28,685 bases of DNA from SIG437 sp045648985 (lineage in GTDB: Bacteria; Bacillota; Clostridia; UBA1381; UBA9506). The translations under genes were made by a program, and so were the position numbers. The stretch spans positions 1 through 28,685 of the forward strand of contig JAZROZ010000005.1 in NCBI GenBank assembly GCA_045648985.1, written 5' to 3'. Positions 8,018 to 14,956 of this stretch are shown here, piece after piece; within the stretch, counting starts at the first letter, position 1, and each line of letters opens with the position of its first letter. The notes beneath the pieces were generated by a model, which had not been told where the DNA came from, searched no databases, and worked only from the letters and a program-made list of their open reading frames with translations.

Positions 8018-8947
8018 TTAATTTTCAAAAAGAGGAGTGCTGAAATATCTTTCACCTGTGTCGGGGAGAATTGTCACAACGCGTTTGCCTTTACCGAGTT
8101 TTTTTGCCATTTTGATAGCGGCACAAACATTAGAACCGCTTGAAATGCCGCACATGATTCCTTCCAATCTTGCAAGGTCTTTTGCTGTGCCAAGTGCTTC
8201 TTCATCTGTGATTATTTCAACGTGGTCATAAATTTCTGTGTCGAGATTTAAAGGAATCAATCCGTCACCTATTCCCATCTGCAGATGTGTACCAATATCT
8301 CCGCCTGCTAAAATAGCCGCATTTTCAGGCTCAACTGCCCAGATTGTCATATTGGGGTTAGCTTCTTTTAACACCTGACCAATACCTGAAATAGTGCCGC
8401 CTGTACCTACTCCTGAGCAGAAACCATCAATTGTGCCGTTTACATCACGTAGTATTTCCAAAGCTGTGTTATGCTTATGAACTAACGGATTGTTGGGATT
8501 TTCAAACTGCTGAGGAATATATACATTCGGATTTTCCTCTTTCATACGTATAGCGGTATTTAAACATTCTTCAATACATTTTCCGATGTTGCCGTCGTCG
8601 TGAACAGTAATAACTTCCGCTCCGTAATGGCAGACAAGTTTTGTTCTTTCAGCACTTACAGAATCAGGCATTATTATAACTGTTTTATATCCGCGCACTG
8701 CGCCGACTAAAGCAAGGCCGATTCCCTGATTTCCGCTTGTTGGCTCAACGATTATAGTATCTTTATTTATAAGACCTTCTTTTTCAGCTTCCAAAATCAT
8801 ATTGTAGGCCGTTCTTGTTTTTATCGAACCACCGATGTTCAATCCTTCAAACTTAACTAATATTTCAGCCGAATTATCATCTGTTAAATGGTTTAGCCTG
8901 ATAATCGGCGTGTTTCCCATAGCATCTAAAATATTGTTATAAACCAA
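8018..8947 (-). CDS. cysK: Cysteine synthase family PLP enzyme (O-acetylserine sulfhydrylase type)
   Basis: A cytosolic fold-type II PLP enzyme of 309 residues, the usual length for CysK. The family reaction is O-acetyl-L-serine plus sulfide to L-cysteine. GNTPIIRLNHL (11-21) opens the protein, Lys43 in GGSIKTRTA is the PLP Schiff-base lysine, and TSGNQGIGLA is the substrate-carboxylate loop. GVGTGGTISG binds the PLP phosphate and PDTGERYFST is the C-terminal CysK signature. Two positions differ from the classical enzyme: SVKDR reads SIKTR, and TSGNTG reads TSGNQG. A sister activity (cystathionine synthase, or another beta-replacement enzyme) therefore cannot be excluded. The start is TTG at 8947, with AGGAG 8 bases upstream; the first ATG would delete the N-terminal strand. 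It is a single-gene unit with its own promoter and terminator. Confidence 0.82.
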   Translation of the reverse strand: MVYNNILDAMGNTPIIRLNHLTDDNSAEILVKFEGLNIGGSIKTRTAYNMILEAEKEGLINKDTIIVEPTSGNQGIGLALVGAVRGYKTVIIMPDSVSAERTKLVCHYGAEVITVHDDGNIGKCIEECLNTAIRMKEENPNVYIPQQFENPNNPLVHKHNTALEILRDVNGTIDGFCSGVGTGGTISGIGQVLKEANPNMTIWAVEPENAAILAGGDIGTHLQMGIGDGLIPLNLDTEIYDHVEIITDEEALGTAKDLARLEGIMCGISSGSNVCAAIKMAKKLGKGKRVVTILPDTGERYFSTPLFEN

Positions 8948-8981
8948 GATAAACTCTCCTATAAAAAATACTTCTTATCTT

Positions 8982-9009
8982 ATTATATGCTAAATTTTCC
9001 TTTTGTCAA
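8982..9009 (-). promoter_or_regulatory. Promoter of the cysteine synthase gene
   Basis: On the minus strand TTGACA (9004-9009), a 16-base spacer and TATAAT (8982-8987). Its -35 lies back to back with the -35 of the divergent DUF4364 promoter, 9 bases apart. Confidence 0.8.
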
Positions 9010-9018
9010 GTAAAAGGT

Positions 9019-9047
9019 TTGACATAGTTATCGAAAACTGTTAAAAT
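9019..9047 (+). promoter_or_regulatory. Promoter of the DUF4364-tetR unit
   Basis: TTGACA (9019-9024), a 17-base spacer and TAAAAT (9042-9047), 34 bases before the DUF4364 start. Confidence 0.8.
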
Positions 9048-9080
9048 ATATACTAATGAAGAAAACTGGGAGAAGAGGAT

Positions 9081-9635
9081 ATGAAAAAGAACATCTGGAG
9101 TAATGTATATTATAGATTAAACGACCCTGTGATGATACGTTTTGCAATTCTTTATACTATGAAATATGTCGAATTTCCTATAAGTTCGATGGATTTAAAG
9201 CACGTAATGCTTGATGCTACACGTGTTGATTATTTTGATTTGTGCGAAACCATTGATGTTTTAAAAAAGGAAAATCATATAAAGGAAGTTATCCGTGACG
9301 GAATTAACAAATTTGATATGACGGACTCGGGCAGAGAAACTATAGAAATGTTTGAAAAAGATGTTTTGTATAGTGTACGCCGAAGCATCAGGCAAAGTGC
9401 GGATAAGTTTTTTAAAGAGGAGTTTGAAAAAAACTCTGTAAAAAGTAGCCTCACACCAAATGATGCAGACACGTTTTACCTTGATATCGATTTAAACGAG
9501 GGTAAATCGAAGCTCCTTTCTATGTCGGTGTTCGCGGGCAGTCGCGAAAACGCAGAGGAAATGAGAGAAAAGTTTTCCGCCAATCCGACAGGATTTTTTC
9601 AATACATATTAAAATATTTGCAGGAAGATAAATAA
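9081..9635 (+). CDS. DUF4364 family protein, probable winged-helix regulator
   Basis: A 184-residue cytosolic protein that I place in DUF4364, a family common in Clostridia. The order of motifs fits: RFAILYTMKYVEFPIS near residues 20-35, a helix-turn-helix-like stretch around 40-85 (DYFDLCETIDVLKKENHI), and FDMTDSGRETIEMFE as the winged-helix wing. A mixed C-terminal half (VLYSVRRSIR, then FYLDIDLNEG) follows. The family is thought to bind DNA, but no target is known. It has a consensus promoter, and the tetR gene starts 37 bases after it with no terminator between, so the two regulators are probably co-transcribed. It diverges from the cysteine synthase gene and could act on the shared region. 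Family assignment is by recall. Confidence 0.7.
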   Translation: MKKNIWSNVYYRLNDPVMIRFAILYTMKYVEFPISSMDLKHVMLDATRVDYFDLCETIDVLKKENHIKEVIRDGINKFDMTDSGRETIEMFEKDVLYSVRRSIRQSADKFFKEEFEKNSVKSSLTPNDADTFYLDIDLNEGKSKLLSMSVFAGSRENAEEMREKFSANPTGFFQYILKYLQEDK

Positions 9636-9672
9636 AAAAACAGACTCAATAAGAAAATCGGGAGAGGGTTTT

Positions 9673-10263
9673 ATGCTTAAGAAAAACAGCAGAAATACAA
9701 AAGGTAAAATAGTATCTGCGGCATGGAAGCTTTTTTATGAGCAAGGTTATGACGATACAACAATTGATGAAATTATTGAAGAGTCGCAAACATCACGAGG
9801 CTCATTTTATCACTATTTTGAGGGTAAAGATGCACTACTTAGCTCTCTTTCTTATCTTTTTGATGAAAAATATAAAGAGCTTGAAGGTGAACTGAAAAAT
9901 ATAAGCGGCAGCTTTGAAAAGCTTATGTTTTTAAATGCTGAGCTTTTTGATTATATTGAAAATAATATATCTTTAGATTTACTTGCAAGACTTTATTCAT
10001 CTCAGCTAATTACAAAAGGTGAAAAGCATCTTTTAGACCATAATAGGCTTTACTATAAGCTTTTGCGTAATATTGTTTTAGAGGGACAGACAAAAGGAGA
10101 ACTTGTGCGCCTTGCAACTGCAAATGAGATTGTTAAAACGTATGCTTTGTGTGAAAGAGCGCTTCTTTATGATTGGTGTATTTGTAATGGAGAGTATTCT
10201 TTAAAAGGTTATGCAGAAACAAAAATGCCTATGTTTTTGCAAAGTTATAAAAATAATTTATAA
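9673..10263 (+). CDS. TetR/AcrR family transcriptional regulator
   Basis: A 196-residue repressor-type protein. The N-terminal DNA-binding domain spans about residues 8-55. KIVSAAWKLFYEQGYDDTTI leads into the helix-turn-helix EIIEESQTSRGSFYHYFEGK, with the recognition helix ending in the family-typical FYHYF and K. The rest is helical ligand-binding and dimerisation domain without recognisable ligand motifs. The ATG at 9673 follows GGGAGAGG. A perfect 34-base inverted repeat (10338-10371) sits between this gene and the symporter promoter. It is a candidate operator, which would make the symporter the regulated target; this is inference. Confidence 0.88.
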   Translation: MLKKNSRNTKGKIVSAAWKLFYEQGYDDTTIDEIIEESQTSRGSFYHYFEGKDALLSSLSYLFDEKYKELEGELKNISGSFEKLMFLNAELFDYIENNISLDLLARLYSSQLITKGEKHLLDHNRLYYKLLRNIVLEGQTKGELVRLATANEIVKTYALCERALLYDWCICNGEYSLKGYAETKMPMFLQSYKNNL

Positions 10264-10337
10264 TTTGTCTATTGTATAGTTTATAAAATGTACAGTGTTC
10301 AAAGTGGTAATATAACTGAATATTTAGTTTTTATAAC

Positions 10338-10371
10338 GAACGAAGTATAGACTATGGTCTATACTTCGTTC
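10338..10371. repeat. Perfect 15-bp inverted repeat upstream of the symporter promoter (candidate operator)
   Basis: GAACGAAGTATAGAC (10338-10352) and GTCTATACTTCGTTC (10357-10371) are exact reverse complements around TATG. It ends 5 bases before the -35 of the symporter promoter. No T-run follows on either strand, so it is a poor terminator. The inner half-site TATAGAC-N4-GTCTATA recalls operators of TetR-family repressors such as QacR. Confidence 0.55.
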
Positions 10372-10375
10372 TCTA

Positions 10376-10404
10376 TTGATTTTCTGTAATTTATATGATA
10401 TAAT
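10376..10404 (+). promoter_or_regulatory. Promoter of the putP-like symporter gene
   Basis: TTGATT (10376-10381), a 17-base spacer ending in TGA and TATAAT (10399-10404): a vegetative promoter with an extended -10, 36 bases before the start codon. Confidence 0.8.
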
Positions 10405-10439
10405 CTTCGCATATTATTATTTTAGGGGGATTTTTCCAA

Positions 10440-11996
10440 ATGAATACGCAAACAATTCAGATACTTATAGCGATGGTTATTTATATGGCAGTAGTAATCG
10501 TTATAGGTATTGCTTTTGCAAAAAAAGCAAATGCAAATTCAGAAAACTATTATCTTGGTGGTCGTTCTTTAGGACCATGGGTAACTGCAATGAGTGCAGA
10601 AGCCTCAGATATGAGCGGCTGGCTCTTAATGGGTCTTCCTGGTGTTGCTTACTGGTGCGGTCTTGCAGATGCAGTATGGACAGCTATCGGTCTTGCAATA
10701 GGTACATATTTAAACTGGCTCTTAGTTTCAAAAAGACTTCGCAGATACAGTATAAGAGCAAACAATTCTATTACACTTCCAGAATTTTTCTCTAACAGAT
10801 TCCGTGAGGGTAAAAAGGTTATTCTCACTATTTCAGCACTTTTCATACTTGTATTCTTCACAGTATATGCAGCAAGCTGTTTTGTAACATGCGGTAAATT
10901 GTTCTCCACATTATTTGGAGCTCCATATATTGCAATGATGCTTGTTGGTGCATCTTTTGTGCTTTTATATACAATCCTGGGCGGCTTCCTTGCAGAAAGC
11001 GCATCTGATTTTATGCAGGGGATTGTCATGATAATAGCTTTAGTTGTTATCGTTGCTGTAAGCACAATAAATGCAGGCGGTTTTGGCGCAGTAATCGAAA
11101 ATGCGAAAGAGATACCGGGATTTTTAGATTTCTTTGGTTTAGCTACACCTTCGCTTGATGCTAATGGTCAGCAGATTGTAGAAGCAGGTAAGCCACTCTT
11201 TGGTGATGCTGCTCCTTATGGACTCCTAAGTATTTGTTCGATGCTTGCATGGGGTCTTGGATATTTTGGTATGCCGCAGGTTCTTTTGAGATTTATGGCA
11301 ATCAGAGAAGAAAAAGAACTTAAAATGTCAAGAAGAATTGCAATGATTTGGGTTGTTATTTCTCTTGCAGTTGCAGTATTTATCGGTATCGTAGGTAGAC
11401 AGCTCTTTGCAACAGAGCACTTAACAGCATCTTCTGCAGAAAGCATCTTTATAACACTTGCTACAAGCTCACTCCCTGCACTTTTAGCAGGCTTTGTAAT
11501 GGCAGGAATTTTAGCTGCAACAATCAGTTCATCAGACTCATACCTTTTGATTGCCGCTTCTGCATTTGCAAAAAATATTTTCCAGGGCGTGTGCAAAAAG
11601 GATGCTACCGACAAACAGGTTATGACAGTTACAAGAATTACACTTTTAGTTATAGCTTTAATCGCTATCGTGATTGCTCTTGATGAAAACAGTATTATCT
11701 TCAGAATCGTGTCATTTGCATGGGCTGGTTTTGGTGCAACATTTGGACCTTTAATGCTCTTTTCACTTTTCTGGAAGAGAACAACAAAAGAGGGTGCAGT
11801 TGCAGGTATGGTAACAGGTGCCGCTATGGTATTTATCTGGAAGCTTTTAATAAGCAATCTCGGCGGAGCTTTTGCAATATATGAGCTTTTACCTGCATTT
11901 ATTATATCTTCAATTGTTATCGTTATAGTGTCACTACTTACACCGGCACCATCAAAGGAAATTCAGGATGACTTTGATGCAGTTTGTGAAAAATAA
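10440..11996 (+). CDS. putP: Sodium/proline symporter (SSS family)
   Basis: An inner-membrane Na+-coupled transporter of 518 residues with about 13 hydrophobic segments, the LeuT-fold plan of PutP. SENYYLGGRSLGPWVTAMSA (34-53) and ASDMSGWLLMGLPG (55-68) are characteristic of PutP in the first core helix. YTILGGFLAESASDFMQG (177-194) is also typical. GILAATISSSDSYLLIAASA (356-375) covers the Ser/Thr pair that helps bind Na+ in E. coli PutP. The start has AGGGGGA 9 bases upstream. It has its own promoter, preceded by an inverted repeat, and ends in a terminator. Proline is the likely substrate from similarity; other solutes are possible. Confidence 0.87.
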   Translation: MNTQTIQILIAMVIYMAVVIVIGIAFAKKANANSENYYLGGRSLGPWVTAMSAEASDMSGWLLMGLPGVAYWCGLADAVWTAIGLAIGTYLNWLLVSKRLRRYSIRANNSITLPEFFSNRFREGKKVILTISALFILVFFTVYAASCFVTCGKLFSTLFGAPYIAMMLVGASFVLLYTILGGFLAESASDFMQGIVMIIALVVIVAVSTINAGGFGAVIENAKEIPGFLDFFGLATPSLDANGQQIVEAGKPLFGDAAPYGLLSICSMLAWGLGYFGMPQVLLRFMAIREEKELKMSRRIAMIWVVISLAVAVFIGIVGRQLFATEHLTASSAESIFITLATSSLPALLAGFVMAGILAATISSSDSYLLIAASAFAKNIFQGVCKKDATDKQVMTVTRITLLVIALIAIVIALDENSIIFRIVSFAWAGFGATFGPLMLFSLFWKRTTKEGAVAGMVTGAAMVFIWKLLISNLGGAFAIYELLPAFIISSIVIVIVSLLTPAPSKEIQDDFDAVCEK

Positions 11997-12012
11997 GAAT
12001 TAAGTTTTATAT

Positions 12013-12057
12013 AAAAATGGCAATTTATCTAATTTAAATTGCCATTTTTTATTTTTT
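12013..12057 (+). terminator. Rho-independent terminator of the symporter gene
   Basis: A 15-base-pair stem (12013-12027 with 12035-12049, core ATGGCAATTTA / TAAATTGCCAT) with a 7-base loop, then a T-rich run (12045-12057). Its right arm carries the -35 of the next promoter. Confidence 0.85.
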
Positions 12058-12067
12058 TGTGTATAAT
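12039..12067 (+). promoter_or_regulatory. Promoter of the AI-2E transporter gene, overlapping the upstream terminator
   Basis: TTGCCA (12039-12044), a 17-base spacer and TATAAT (12062-12067). The -35 lies within the right arm of the symporter terminator. Confidence 0.65.
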
Positions 12068-12100
12068 AATATTATTATATTGTACTTTTGGAGGAAGAAA

Positions 12101-13246
12101 ATGAATTTAGACAGAAAAAGCATAAAGGCGATATTATTCTTAGTTTTTTGTACAGTAGTACTGTTCTGGGGTTTTCAGAATTTAGATGACATATCGAAGG
12201 CTTTTAATTCATTTGTTGATATAATAAAACCTTTCATCTTAGGCGGCGCGATTGCATTTGTTGTAAATGTCCCTATGAAAAGAATAGAGGGGAACCTTTT
12301 TAGCAAAAGCGAAAAGCTTAAAAAGGCAAAAAGACCCGTTGCTTATCTTATCACACTAGTTGGTATTGTAATATTGTTGGCTTTAGCTATGTTTGTAATT
12401 ATTCCCCAGATTGCTGCCACAATAGAAAAACTGGCATTGCAGATTCCGCCTGCTTATAATGCTACAAGGGAATATATATCACAATTGTTTGATTCAAATG
12501 CGCACATTTCTGAAATAATAGAAAAATTAAACCTTAACTTTGAAACTCTCACGGAGGATTTGATTACTCTGCTTCAGAGTAGTGCAAGTAATCTTTTAAA
12601 TATCAGTTTTAGTGTAGTAGGCACAGTGATAGGTGGTGCTTTCTCTTTTGTTATAGGCTTCGTTTTTTCAATTTATCTCATTTTCCAGAAGGAAAAACTT
12701 GCCTGTCAGGGCAAAAAGGTTATATATGCTGTTTTTCCTTTGCCAATAGCTGACAGAACAGTTTATATACTAAAAATGGTAAACGAAACCTTTTCAAAAT
12801 TTATTTCAGGACAATGCTTAGAGGCACTGATTTTAGGACTGATGTTCTTTGCCATAATGACAATTTTCAGATTCCCATATGCTCTTTTAGTAAGTGTTTT
12901 AATTGCAATTACGGCTCTTATTCCCGTAATTGGCGCTTTTATAGGATGTATAATCGGAGCCTTTTTGATACTTATAGTAAACCCACTTCGTGCATTGATT
13001 TTTGTTATTATATTCTTGGTGATTCAGCAATTAGAGGGTAATATTATCTATCCGAAAGTAGTAGGAAGCTCAATAGGACTTCCGCCTATATGGGTTTTAG
13101 TTGCCGTGACAGTAGGAGGCGGACTCTTTGGAGCAGGAGGAATACTCATTTTCATTCCGCTTTGCTCAGTATTTTATGCTTTGTTTAAAGAAATGGTCGG
13201 AAACAAATTAAAAGAAAAAAAGATACCGGTTGAAAAATTGAAATAA
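12101..13246 (+). CDS. AI-2E family transporter (PerM/DUF20 type membrane protein)
   Basis: A 381-residue polytopic inner-membrane protein with about eight hydrophobic segments and a long loop around residues 110-165 (KLALQIPPAYNATREYISQ). The C-terminal half (FISGQCLEALILGLMFFAIM, then QQLEGNIIYPKVVGSSIGLP) is the clear family signature. Members include TqsA, reported to export autoinducer-2, and Na+/H+ antiporters, so the transported species is unknown. I chose ATG 12101 because GGAGG lies 6 bases upstream. A longer frame opening with GTG at 12059 would run through the promoter -10 and has no ribosome binding site. No luxS is in the window. Confidence 0.85.
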   Translation: MNLDRKSIKAILFLVFCTVVLFWGFQNLDDISKAFNSFVDIIKPFILGGAIAFVVNVPMKRIEGNLFSKSEKLKKAKRPVAYLITLVGIVILLALAMFVIIPQIAATIEKLALQIPPAYNATREYISQLFDSNAHISEIIEKLNLNFETLTEDLITLLQSSASNLLNISFSVVGTVIGGAFSFVIGFVFSIYLIFQKEKLACQGKKVIYAVFPLPIADRTVYILKMVNETFSKFISGQCLEALILGLMFFAIMTIFRFPYALLVSVLIAITALIPVIGAFIGCIIGAFLILIVNPLRALIFVIIFLVIQQLEGNIIYPKVVGSSIGLPPIWVLVAVTVGGGLFGAGGILIFIPLCSVFYALFKEMVGNKLKEKKIPVEKLK

Positions 13247-13285
13247 AAGTAGGAATGGCGGTTTGCCGCTCGTAACGGTAATTTT

Positions 13286-13318
13286 AAAGGCTGAACGAAA
13301 TCAATAGTTCAGCCTTTT
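13286..13318. terminator. Probable bidirectional terminator between the AI-2E and remB genes
   Basis: AAAGGCTGAAC (13286-13296) pairs exactly with GTTCAGCCTTT (13307-13317) around a 10-base loop. Only a short T run follows. It separates two convergent genes. Confidence 0.65.
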
Positions 13319-13343
13319 ATCATACGGTTTTTAATACCTTTTT

Positions 13344-13649
13344 TTAAAAAATATTATCCTTTAATTCATCTTTAATATCATAAGTATATGCTCTGCGTGG
13401 GTTTTTAGCACGTTTTAAGAGTGTAGCTGATGATATTGGAGAAATGAAAACTTTACTCTTTTTATTAGTTTCGGCAATAACAAAGGATTTTGGCAAATCT
13501 TCCTGGGATACATTTACAACAAAGCCTTCTTCTTCAGCTACCGCTAAAAACTCTCTTGTTGTTTTAGATGTACTTGTAACATCTAAATCGCATATGGCAA
13601 TAACATCGCTTAAATTAACAACCGTATCGCCGCCTAAATGCAAAAACAT
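13344..13649 (-). CDS. remB: RemB/YaaB-like DUF370 protein
   Basis: A 101-residue cytosolic protein. It opens MFLHLGGDTVVNLSDVIAIC and has YaaB-like ISPISSATLLKRAK, the pattern of the extracellular matrix regulator RemB beside recF in Bacillus. The ATG at 13649 is preceded by GGAGG that directly follows the recF stop. It is the last gene of the dnaA-rlbA-recF-remB unit, and a terminator hairpin follows downstream. In most Firmicutes gyrB comes next, but here it is absent. The related RemA binds DNA in Bacillus subtilis; the role of RemB is less clear. The protein is slightly longer than Bacillus YaaB. Confidence 0.8.
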   Translation of the reverse strand: MFLHLGGDTVVNLSDVIAICDLDVTSTSKTTREFLAVAEEEGFVVNVSQEDLPKSFVIAETNKKSKVFISPISSATLLKRAKNPRRAYTYDIKDELKDNIF

Positions 13650-13659
13650 AAATTTCCTC

Positions 13660-14733
13660 CTATAGTGTGTGACCTGCTTTTACAGTAATTATATTTGCAT
13701 CGCTTCCGCTGAAAACTTCATCAATGCCTGCGCATGTGATGATAACTTGTTTATCAGGGATTTTCTTGACCAAAAATGAACGTCTGTTAAAATCAAGTTC
13801 GCTTAAAATATCATCAAGAAGCAAAACAGGATATTCACCTGTTTCACGATAAAGCATTTCAGCCTGTGCAAGCTTTAAAGAAAGTACGGCGCTTCGTTGC
13901 TGACCTTGTGATGCGAAGGATTTTGCATCTTTTCCGTCGATTAAAATATCAATATCATCGCGGTGCGGACCATAAAGAGTGCAGCCCTGTTCTATTTCGC
14001 GCATAAGTGATGCTTCGATTTTTTTGAGCATTTCTTCTTTTGTTTCAAATCTTGTTTTATACGATAAGGAAAGGTCTTCGCCTGTTGCTTCAAAGTGTAT
14101 TTTTTTAGCTTCTGTGCAAAGATTTTCAACATATTCCTTTCGATATCTGCAAAGCTCTATACCATAGGTGCATAAGCTTTCATTCCACACCTTTAAAGTG
14201 TCTGCAAGTGGGGTTTTGCCCGTTAGCCGCATTTTTTTAATCAGGTTGTTTCTTTGGTCTAAAATCTTGTTATATTTCCCGAGTAAATGATAGTATTTAG
14301 GTTTGGCGCCCGAAATTGCCACATCTAAAAACCTGCGTCTTATATATGGACCGTCTTTTATTAATCCAAGTTCTTCGGGGAAAAACAAAACAACGGAAAG
14401 CTTACTTAAAAGCTCGCTTAACTTTGTTATATTAACACCATTTATTTTTATCTGTTTTTTTCTGTCTTTTAAAATAATAATTTCTATCGTATTATTACGA
14501 AAAGAGTCTTTATACAAAACATCAATTTTCGTATAAGACTCACCTAACATTATTGTCTCTCTGTCCTGTTGCGTTCTGAAAGACTTGCCGAAAGCAAACA
14601 TATAAAGTGCTTCAAGCGCATTTGTCTTACCCTGCGCATTATCTCCGCAGAGGATATTTGTTTTCGGTGTAAAACTTATTACTTCGTCTTTATAATTGCG
14701 AAAATTCTTAAGACGCAACTGCTTTATATACAT
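13660..14733 (-). CDS. recF: DNA replication and repair protein RecF
   Basis: A 357-residue SMC-like ATPase that loads RecA at gaps through RecOR. It opens YIKQLRLKNFRNYKDEVISF (2-21), and GDNAQGKTNALEALYMF holds Walker A GxxxxGKT (Asp where Glu is commoner). GPHRDDIDI and SQGQQRSAVLSLKLA form the ABC signature, and PVLLLDDILSELD is Walker B. The length is normal. The ATG at 14733 lies one base after the rlbA stop, with AAGGTGG as ribosome binding site, so it is tightly coupled to rlbA. The neighbours rlbA and remB are those found in Bacillus. Confidence 0.95.
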   Translation of the reverse strand: MYIKQLRLKNFRNYKDEVISFTPKTNILCGDNAQGKTNALEALYMFAFGKSFRTQQDRETIMLGESYTKIDVLYKDSFRNNTIEIIILKDRKKQIKINGVNITKLSELLSKLSVVLFFPEELGLIKDGPYIRRRFLDVAISGAKPKYYHLLGKYNKILDQRNNLIKKMRLTGKTPLADTLKVWNESLCTYGIELCRYRKEYVENLCTEAKKIHFEATGEDLSLSYKTRFETKEEMLKKIEASLMREIEQGCTLYGPHRDDIDILIDGKDAKSFASQGQQRSAVLSLKLAQAEMLYRETGEYPVLLLDDILSELDFNRRSFLVKKIPDKQVIITCAGIDEVFSGSDANIITVKAGHTL

Positions 14734-14734
14734 T

Positions 14735-14953
14735 CTATTCCACCTTGAGTTCTACTTTTTCTTCATCATCCAAATATACTGTAGCACTGCTTCCCGGATA
14801 CATTTTTTTGCCTCTTGCCTGACAAATTTCACCGTCTATTTCTACGCACCCTGCTAAAATAATATCCTTTGCTTCAGCGCCTGAATAGGCAAGTCCTGAG
14901 AATTTAAGTAGCTGATCGAGCTTTATATATTCTGTATCAATTTTGATGTTCAT
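14735..14953 (-). CDS. rlbA: S4-domain RNA-binding protein RlbA (YaaA)
   Basis: A 72-residue small S4 protein. KIDTEYIKLDQLLKFSGLAY leads the S4 fold, with SGAEAKDIILAGCVEIDGE as the RNA-binding helix-loop. ARGKKMYPGSSATV matches the RGRKLYVGD motif of Bacillus YaaA. The start codon lies 3 bases after the dnaA stop with AGGAG 7 bases upstream; normally the gene follows dnaN. The molecular role is unknown beyond probable RNA or ribosome binding. Confidence 0.9.
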   Translation of the reverse strand: MNIKIDTEYIKLDQLLKFSGLAYSGAEAKDIILAGCVEIDGEICQARGKKMYPGSSATVYLDDEEKVELKVE

Positions 14954-14956
14954 ACG

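Noticed and set aside
10376..10795. 139-residue open frame on the plus strand
   Set aside because: It overlaps the start of the symporter gene in another frame, is Tyr/Cys/Ser rich and has no ribosome binding site: a shadow.
11216..11857. 213-residue open frame opposite the symporter gene
   Set aside because: Antisense to a clear PutP coding region with a low-complexity Ala/Ile/Lys composition; no ribosome binding site or family resemblance.
12059..12100. Upstream GTG start for the AI-2E transporter
   Set aside because: It would include the promoter -10 in the coding region and has no Shine-Dalgarno, while ATG 12101 has GGAGG.
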